41,618 nucleotides of DNA from a virus, in IMG/VR virus record IMGVR_UViG_3300022750_000007, positions 1 to 41,618 of that record; one strand, written 5' to 3'. The position numbers were made by a program, and so were the translations under genes. A model generated the notes under the pieces. That model searched no databases. It was not told the DNA's origin and was given only the letters and a program-made list of their open reading frames with translations. Position 1 is the first letter of the stretch. Each line of letters begins with the position of its first letter. Below, in pieces: positions 36,544 to 41,618 of the stretch.

Positions 36544-38510
36544 CACACAGTCCTCACTTTCACGGTTCCCGACGTATGATACAAACCGCCAACCCTGACA
36601 CCCGCAGCAGCAGCAGCGGCATCACTAGCATACGACAGGCCCACAAGGAACGGCAGGGTAGCGCGACCTGCGTTGTCGATCTCAAAGGCTTCAGATGTAC
36701 TGCCGCCGCCACTGCGAACAAAAACGCGTACGCCGTTGCTTCCGGCCTGCTCTGGCGTGATCTCCAGAAAACCATCAGCAGCCTTACGGGCAACCGTATA
36801 GTTTTCTAAGGATACGCCCGATCCGATGCGAAGTTGATTAGGAAGTCCTATGTTTCCGCTGATCTCCCGATCCGTCGCCCCGGTCGATCCGTTTACGTAA
36901 TTGGTGGTGTTTCCGAAAATACGGTTACCAACGACTTTATAGGCGTTACATCCGGTGCCAATAGACAGCCCGACGTTGTTGAGCGTAAGTCCGTTAGATG
37001 GTGCAATCGTGCTGTCGGACAGGGACCAGCGAGTCGCATTGTTCCCGACGACAACAGCCGTACCGCCACACTGGCTAAGTGTGGAGTTTGCGATGTTTAC
37101 GTCAGTCCAGCCCGAATCCCAATCGACGCCGTTCGTGACAAGCGGGACTTCGCACCGGATCATGTCGAAACCGGAGCAGGTTCCTCCACCCGTATTACGG
37201 AGAATCACTCCGTTACCACCGCCAGAAATCAGAGATCCGCCGCCGTTCCAGACCTGAGTCATAGAACACCTGACGATGTCGCCGCCCAGTCCTTCGGCGC
37301 GAAGGGCGCAAGATGAACTGTCCAGATAGCCGCCAAGAACCTTGAAAGACGAAACGACCTTACCAGCAGTCGGAGCAAGATAAACCGAATTGACGGCCTG
37401 AAGCAGGTTGCAGTTAATGACAGAGACGTCACCGCACTGGATAGCCTGGATATTCGCCAGCGGCTTGTTCGCAGGATCGTGCTGTGTGGCGATATTGAAG
37501 ATACTGGTTTCAACGCCGTTTGTGTCGATCTTTATGACGACCCCCGTTCCTGCCCGGAACGTGGAGGCGTATCCGTTCGAAAATCGGTTAAAGCTGGCGT
37601 TCGTGCCTTTCAGGTCAATCCCGATAAAGCCGTTGTAGAGATAGAAATCATCAACAACGCAGTTGGACCGGCCATTGATGTCGATGTAGGCACCGCCTGT
37701 TTTCGACGCCGTGGAGCGGCACTGAAACCCGCGCAAGCTGATAAAGTCACCATCGAACCGGAAAACAGTTCCGCTCGCCGTCGTGGAGCGGAAAACGGTC
37801 CCTTTGTCGCTACGCCCTGCGCAATCGATCCTGACGCTATCGGGCACGCCTACGACGGTCCCGATAGGGTAAGATCGGGAAGGCGGACGAACATCCAGAC
37901 CGACCACCGCAGCGTAGTTCACGCAGTTCTGCCACGCAGCACTGTCGTCCGTGCTGTTGTCTCCTTTTGCGCCGAAGATTTCAGGCGTCAGGTGCGCAAC
38001 AGAAGGCTTCCACCACTGGCCGTCCGCTGTCTGAAACCCCGCATTGTTGCCTGGATTTGCCCCAGTCCGGACGTAGGACACCGGGCCGCCCCAATCCCCA
38101 GCCGTCGCGTATCCGTAAAGTGAGATTGAGGACAGAACCGCAACGATGGACGAGGCGACAGCCAAGGCTCGCGTGGGGTAGTTTCCCAGCGCCTGAACGA
38201 AAGTTTGTGATGACGCGCCAAGGTTTGAGCCGCTGGTATTTGCTCCTCCGATGTTGGCAAGGAACGTCGCGGGCGAGATGATGTTTGAGCCGTCGATGAG
38301 GGCGCGGCCTGCGACTTGCGCAGGAATGGACGCTGCGGCTGCTGTGGCGATAGCAGCGGCGTCGGTGGCCGTGTCCGCACTTGCGTCCGCCTCCAGAACG
38401 GCAGCGTTCAGGTCCGCCAGCAGAACGCTCGTGCCGATGCCGATGTTACCTCCCTGGACCACGACAGGGCGCTCTTTGCCGCCAATGCGAACCGTAACCT
38501 GACGAGCCAT
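36543..38510 (-). CDS. Tailspike, right-handed beta-helix type (655 aa)
   Basis: The N-terminal 110 residues form an attachment part (ARQVTVRIGGKERPVVVQGG, then Ala-rich helices). From about residue 175 the motif LTPEIFGAKGDNSTDDSAAW marks the start of a pectate lyase-like beta helix. Its repeats run to about 530 (FDGDFISLRGFQCRSTASKT, GGAYIDINGRSNCVVDDFYL, GVVIKIDTNGVETSIFNIAT), followed by a short C-terminal domain. It would bind or cut surface polysaccharide of the host. Confidence 0.85.
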   Translation of the reverse strand: MARQVTVRIGGKERPVVVQGGNIGIGTSVLLADLNAAVLEADASADTATDAAAIATAAAASIPAQVAGRALIDGSNIISPATFLANIGGANTSGSNLGASSQTFVQALGNYPTRALAVASSIVAVLSSISLYGYATAGDWGGPVSYVRTGANPGNNAGFQTADGQWWKPSVAHLTPEIFGAKGDNSTDDSAAWQNCVNYAAVVGLDVRPPSRSYPIGTVVGVPDSVRIDCAGRSDKGTVFRSTTASGTVFRFDGDFISLRGFQCRSTASKTGGAYIDINGRSNCVVDDFYLYNGFIGIDLKGTNASFNRFSNGYASTFRAGTGVVIKIDTNGVETSIFNIATQHDPANKPLANIQAIQCGDVSVINCNLLQAVNSVYLAPTAGKVVSSFKVLGGYLDSSSCALRAEGLGGDIVRCSMTQVWNGGGSLISGGGNGVILRNTGGGTCSGFDMIRCEVPLVTNGVDWDSGWTDVNIANSTLSQCGGTAVVVGNNATRWSLSDSTIAPSNGLTLNNVGLSIGTGCNAYKVVGNRIFGNTTNYVNGSTGATDREISGNIGLPNQLRIGSGVSLENYTVARKAADGFLEITPEQAGSNGVRVFVRSGGGSTSEAFEIDNAGRATLPFLVGLSYASDAAAAAAGVRVGGLYHTSGTVKVRTV

Positions 38511-38863
38511 CAGACGCCCTTTTCCAGAACAAAATCACCATAGTCGAGCCGCGTCACCTCGCCAATTGGCGAAATCAGGTCGCACTCGAAAACGCCCACC
38601 CACGGATCGCTGACTGGGTTGCCGTTTGGAAGCGTGACGAGGTCAGGGACGTTAATGACCGTGCGGACGGTGGACGTGGTGACAACGGTACGAGAGTCGT
38701 TGACCGTGGAGATTTGAACAATTTCCATAAGGACGGATGCGCCTTGGCTTTCGGCAATGCGAAACCGCGCCGTGTACCCGGTCAGGTCGAAGTCGTCGGA
38801 AAACGTCCACGTCCAGTCGAACGTCTCTGTTTTTACCGCTGTGATGTCGTCGCAGCAGGACAT
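38510..38863 (-). CDS. Tail/baseplate-type protein (117 aa)
   Basis: MSCCDDITAVKTETFDWTWT, then DDFDLTGYTARFRIAESQGA and WVGVFECDLISPIGEVTRLD. The 'DLTGYTARF' and late 'Y/E.DL..P.G.VTRL..G' pattern matches small tail-appendage proteins of the BppU-N type. It is followed directly by the tailspike and probably forms its mounting site. Confidence 0.68.
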   Translation of the reverse strand: MSCCDDITAVKTETFDWTWTFSDDFDLTGYTARFRIAESQGASVLMEIVQISTVNDSRTVVTTSTVRTVINVPDLVTLPNGNPVSDPWVGVFECDLISPIGEVTRLDYGDFVLEKGV

Positions 38864-39045
38864 TAGCGAACCCCCGTCGTTGTGTGGTAGTCTAGCAGGA
38901 TGCGCAATGAACCGCCAATCGAAGGTCGTTTCTGGTTAGTGGGCGAAAAGCCCGTCAGAGAGCCAATAGTCAAGTCATGGCCGAACCTAGTTATGTTCGC
39001 AGGACTGCTTGTCATCGCTATTTTGACCCGCGCTGCGCTTTTCAT
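38863..39045 (-). CDS. Possible small late protein with antisense ORF (60 aa)
   Basis: ATG 39045 overlaps the stop of the 837-aa gene (ATGA), and its TAA overlaps the next ATG (TAATG), which supports a real coupled gene. However, the protein (MKSAARVKIAMTSSPANITR...) has no recognisable structure and uses several rare codons (ATA, AGG, CTA). A 52-codon ORF on the opposite strand looks more protein-like. Only one of the two may be translated. Confidence 0.45.
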   Translation of the reverse strand: MKSAARVKIAMTSSPANITRFGHDLTIGSLTGFSPTNQKRPSIGGSLRILLDYHTTTGVR

Positions 39046-39058
39046 CGCTGCGCGCTAA
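38900..39058 (+). CDS. Antisense ORF coding a single-span membrane protein (52 aa)
   Basis: Starts MRNEPPIEGRFWLVGEKPVR at ATG 38900, then PNLVMFAGLLVIAILTRAAL forms a convincing hydrophobic span with a positively charged flank (TRAA...R). It lies antisense to the 60-aa ORF and the last 17 bases of the 837-aa gene. No clear promoter or Shine-Dalgarno site is seen apart from AGCAGG just before the ATG. Confidence 0.35.
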   Translation: MRNEPPIEGRFWLVGEKPVREPIVKSWPNLVMFAGLLVIAILTRAALFIAAR

Positions 39059-41555
39059 GCAGGCCGCGCGCCTCGTTTTGCCCCGTGGCAATTGCGCCGG
39101 TCCCCAAAAGACCCGAACGACGCGCAGGCGCACGAGACAGCATGGACAGCAGATCGTCAGGAGTGCCTAGCAGGAGGCGTCCGATTTCGTCCCTGACCGG
39201 CTGACCTGCCGGGGCCTGGAACCCGCGCACAAAGCCCGCGACAGGAGCCGATACAGCACTGAGGGCTGTGCGGGTTGCGCCGCCGATGGGGCCAGATTGT
39301 TCGATATTGCGGGCCAGATCAGCGAACAGACCAACCCCTTGATCTTGCTCGCGGATTGCCTGAGTAACCTCGCCCGTAATCGAGTTCGATCCCGGAGCCA
39401 TGCGCCCGCCTTGAGCAGCCATGGCGATTTCGGCGTCAATGCGCTGCATAAAAGATGCGGCGTTTTCAGGCCCCATCAGAGCGGAGAGCTTGTTCTGATA
39501 CGCGGGGATACGCAGGGCGCGAGGACGAAGGCGACCAGCCTGTGCGTCATTGAAAAGCTTATCCGCGAGACCAGCAACGACAGCCCCGCGTTCATTTTCA
39601 CCCATGGATGCGATGCGACGGCTAAAGGTTCGCTCGTCCATCGCCTGAGCGAACAACTTCGGAGCATCGTTAAATGCCGCCTCAAGGCGGATCGGGTCGC
39701 CGCCCGCCTGTAGCGCCTCGCCATAGGCGGGGTTGAGGCGGATCATCTCGTCGCGCAGCGCCTTGGTCGTGCCGACGACAGCCCGTCCCTGAGTGTCGAG
39801 GTTCAAGCGACGTGTCGTCGGATCGCGATAACCGTCAAGAACGTCGTCAAGCCCTCGCTTCACATAATCAAGCGTCTGCATGGACGGCTCACGCACATGC
39901 AGCACGTCACCGGCCTCATCGAACACAAACCCAAGCGTGGTTGGGTCGCGGCCTTCTTCACGGGCGATATTGACGGCGTTTCCTAGCGCGCGACGAACAG
40001 AGGGGCGCTCCATCAGGGAATCTAGCAGCGGACTGCGAACCGCGCCGGGACGTGCGTAAGCAGCCTCGTAGAACGGTGTCGCCGCCTTCCTCCCCCGATC
40101 GGCCAGATTGGCGATTACGTCCGCCGATCCGGCAGGGTCCACGCCGGTCAGGTCTGCGAAGTCCTGAACGACGCGTTGCTGAGTTTCAGCAGCGCGCGCG
40201 CCTAACTGATCCTGAGCAAGCAATCCGGTACGGCCTGAGCGACGGGCCAGGGCCGCGACCTGAGACACGCCATTCGGACCGATAGCTTCTGCTGCGGTGA
40301 TCGGCTTTCCGAGAAGACCTGCGGGGTTGGCTGTAATGTCCGCTCCCGAGCCTCCAACGAGGCCGGCAACGTATTGCTCAGCGGCGCGGGTCGCCCGAGG
40401 CGTAATGGCGGCCTCAGCGGGCGCTACACCGAACCCACGAGCAACGCGCGAGGCGGCCTCTGCAACGCCGGAACCCGTTCGTGCGAGCAGGCTCGGCGCG
40501 ACACCGATACCGCCTGCAAGGCCAGCGCCGAGAGCGCCGCCAGCAGCGCCGCCAAGAAGACGACCCTTGAGCCCATCCCCTTCCGCCACGCCAATCCCGC
40601 TGCCGATGGCTCCGGCTTGGCCGATAGACCCCAGCAACCCAGCGGCGCGCGTAGGCGCAAATGCAAACCCCCCAAGAACCCCGCCTGCCGCAGCCTGGAA
40701 AGGATGAGCGTCCTGAAACTCGCGACGCTGACCCTTGATTGCGTCTGATTCGGCGCGAGCGGCATCCATAGCGCTGATCTGGATGTCTTCCCCGCGAAGA
40801 CGGCGCAGAAGGTTTTCGATGCCCTGCTGACCAAAGCCAGCAGCCCCGGCCATTTCGTCGCTCAGGAAGCCCGTTGTTTCTTCCGCAGCCCCATACCTGA
40901 CGCCAGCGCCCTCAAGCAGGTCTTGCCGCTCGTTCGCGCGCGCAAGGGCGAGGTCATAGCCTTCGCCTTTATTTGGGTCGATTTGCTCGACGGTAATGGC
41001 TCCAGAAGAAGGATCGGCACGATAGCCATCGTCTGGAATATCAATCGGCGCTTCAGAAACTGGAGCCCAAATGCCGTCCACTAGCTGCATTTTCTCGCCG
41101 GTCTGAGGGTTTGTCGCGGTTTGTACTGCTGGGGAGGAAGCCGCTTCCGGAGGTTCCAGCGCATCACCCAGGCCGGGGCCGTCCCAAGCCACATGGACGT
41201 GATCGCCTTCGTTGATGTTCTCAACCAGAGGAAGGCCAGACGACGCGAGCCGGGCGCGAAGCTCGGCCATGGTCTCTCCGGCGGCTGGTACAAGATCAAG
41301 AGCCTGTCCCGTGCCGCGCGTATGGTAACTGTTCTGAACGCCGCCAACCTTCGCGTTGTGCGCGGGGTCACGGTATCCTGAGGTTGCCCGCGCCCCGCCA
41401 GCAGCAGCCAAAATTGAGGCGCGAGGGTCTCCCGCCATAGGCGTAGGCGACCGACGTGGCGTGCTCTCGGCACGAGGTGCGGCCATAGGAACCCATTGGC
41501 CGTCTTGCAAAACGACCTTTTCGCCCGTTTGTGGATTGGTCGCGGTTTGCGCCAT
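39042..41555 (-). CDS. Ejection/internal virion protein with zinc peptidase domain (837 aa)
   Basis: An M15-type D,D-carboxypeptidase-like domain lies at about 48-127: TSGYRDPAHN, SYHTRGTGQALDL (H78, D87) and DHVHVAW (H119, H121), with the usual zinc ligands. It is flanked by a repeated linker (QTATNPQTGEK at 3-13 and 145-155). A very long helical, Ala/Gly-rich C-terminal region (residues 240-837) is typical of proteins ejected into the host to build the DNA channel. The peptidase would open the cell wall locally. The start is at 62-64 in the left copy and 41553-41555 here. Confidence 0.8.
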   Translation of the reverse strand: MAQTATNPQTGEKVVLQDGQWVPMAAPRAESTPRRSPTPMAGDPRASILAAAGGARATSGYRDPAHNAKVGGVQNSYHTRGTGQALDLVPAAGETMAELRARLASSGLPLVENINEGDHVHVAWDGPGLGDALEPPEAASSPAVQTATNPQTGEKMQLVDGIWAPVSEAPIDIPDDGYRADPSSGAITVEQIDPNKGEGYDLALARANERQDLLEGAGVRYGAAEETTGFLSDEMAGAAGFGQQGIENLLRRLRGEDIQISAMDAARAESDAIKGQRREFQDAHPFQAAAGGVLGGFAFAPTRAAGLLGSIGQAGAIGSGIGVAEGDGLKGRLLGGAAGGALGAGLAGGIGVAPSLLARTGSGVAEAASRVARGFGVAPAEAAITPRATRAAEQYVAGLVGGSGADITANPAGLLGKPITAAEAIGPNGVSQVAALARRSGRTGLLAQDQLGARAAETQQRVVQDFADLTGVDPAGSADVIANLADRGRKAATPFYEAAYARPGAVRSPLLDSLMERPSVRRALGNAVNIAREEGRDPTTLGFVFDEAGDVLHVREPSMQTLDYVKRGLDDVLDGYRDPTTRRLNLDTQGRAVVGTTKALRDEMIRLNPAYGEALQAGGDPIRLEAAFNDAPKLFAQAMDERTFSRRIASMGENERGAVVAGLADKLFNDAQAGRLRPRALRIPAYQNKLSALMGPENAASFMQRIDAEIAMAAQGGRMAPGSNSITGEVTQAIREQDQGVGLFADLARNIEQSGPIGGATRTALSAVSAPVAGFVRGFQAPAGQPVRDEIGRLLLGTPDDLLSMLSRAPARRSGLLGTGAIATGQNEARGLLSAQR

Positions 41556-41618
41556 GCTTAGTCCAGTACGAATCCGGGGGGCGGGGGAGGAACGGCAGAG
41601 CGCGAAGGCGAGGCAGAA
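41492..41618. repeat. Terminal direct repeat, right copy (circular closure)
   Basis: Identical to bases 1-127. It contains the first 64 bases of the 837-aa gene and the last 61 bases (including the stop codon) of the 470-aa gene. Confidence 0.9.

Overview
This window is one complete, circularly closed genome of a small tailed phage with a podovirus-type (short-tailed) virion. The first 127 bases are repeated exactly as the last 127 bases, so the unique genome is 41,491 bp. The repeat falls inside the internal virion gene block, and genes run uninterrupted across the join. The host is inferred to be an alphaproteobacterium, possibly of the Caulobacter/Brevundimonas type. The evidence is high GC, a GcrA-like regulator next to a winged-helix protein resembling the DNA-binding half of CtrA, and promoter-like elements with TTGAC/TTGCG -35 boxes. 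No integrase, no tRNA, no RNA polymerase and no DNA polymerase gene was seen.

Layout. A divergent control region lies at about 25.61-25.75 kb. Leftward (minus strand) from it runs an early block (25.6 to 17.8 kb). It starts with small regulators: an HTH protein, a GcrA-like protein, a CtrA-DBD-like protein and a third short winged-helix-like protein. A recombination/replication set follows: RusA-like resolvase, a 156-aa protein behind an unusual structured leader, a Sak4-like AAA ATPase, a DUF669-like ssDNA-binding protein, a Cas4/RecB-like Fe-S nuclease, and a Toprim/RecA-fold primase-helicase. An A-rich segment carrying eight GTGTGA/TCACAC repeats and a hairpin terminator (17.65-17.80 kb) separates this from the late block and is a candidate origin or late control region.

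The late block also reads leftward (17.64 kb down to 1, then across the join from 41.55 to 34.43 kb). Its order is small proteins, TerS, TerL, decoration-like proteins, a P22/SU10-type portal, scaffold, a SU10-type major capsid protein, an inserted HNH homing endonuclease, adaptor, tail fibre, nozzle, internal virion/ejection proteins including one with a zinc peptidase domain, a beta-helix tailspike, and a lysis cassette ending in a GH19 endolysin. Most genes overlap by 1-4 bases (ATGA, GTGA, TAATG), which suggests translational coupling along long polycistronic mRNAs.

Rightward (plus strand) from the divergent region lies an accessory early block (25.75-34.29 kb) of about 25 small, tightly overlapping genes. 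They include zinc-ribbon proteins, a run of four short membrane proteins, a minimal cytosine methyltransferase-like protein, DUF551-like proteins and an HNH nuclease. Inside it sits a small minus-strand ribbon-helix-helix-like gene. This gene faces a plus-strand gene across two completely overlapping promoters and three evenly spaced operator-like repeats, an arrangement that looks like a genetic switch.

The points most worth a second look are: the interleaved inverted repeats and 22-codon leader ORF before the gene at 22415-22885; the switch at 30.53-30.60 kb; the regulator cluster at 23.4-24.6 kb; the fibre repeats that are identical in protein but recoded in DNA; the hairpin hiding the ribosome binding site of the HNH gene; and the repeat array at 17.7 kb.
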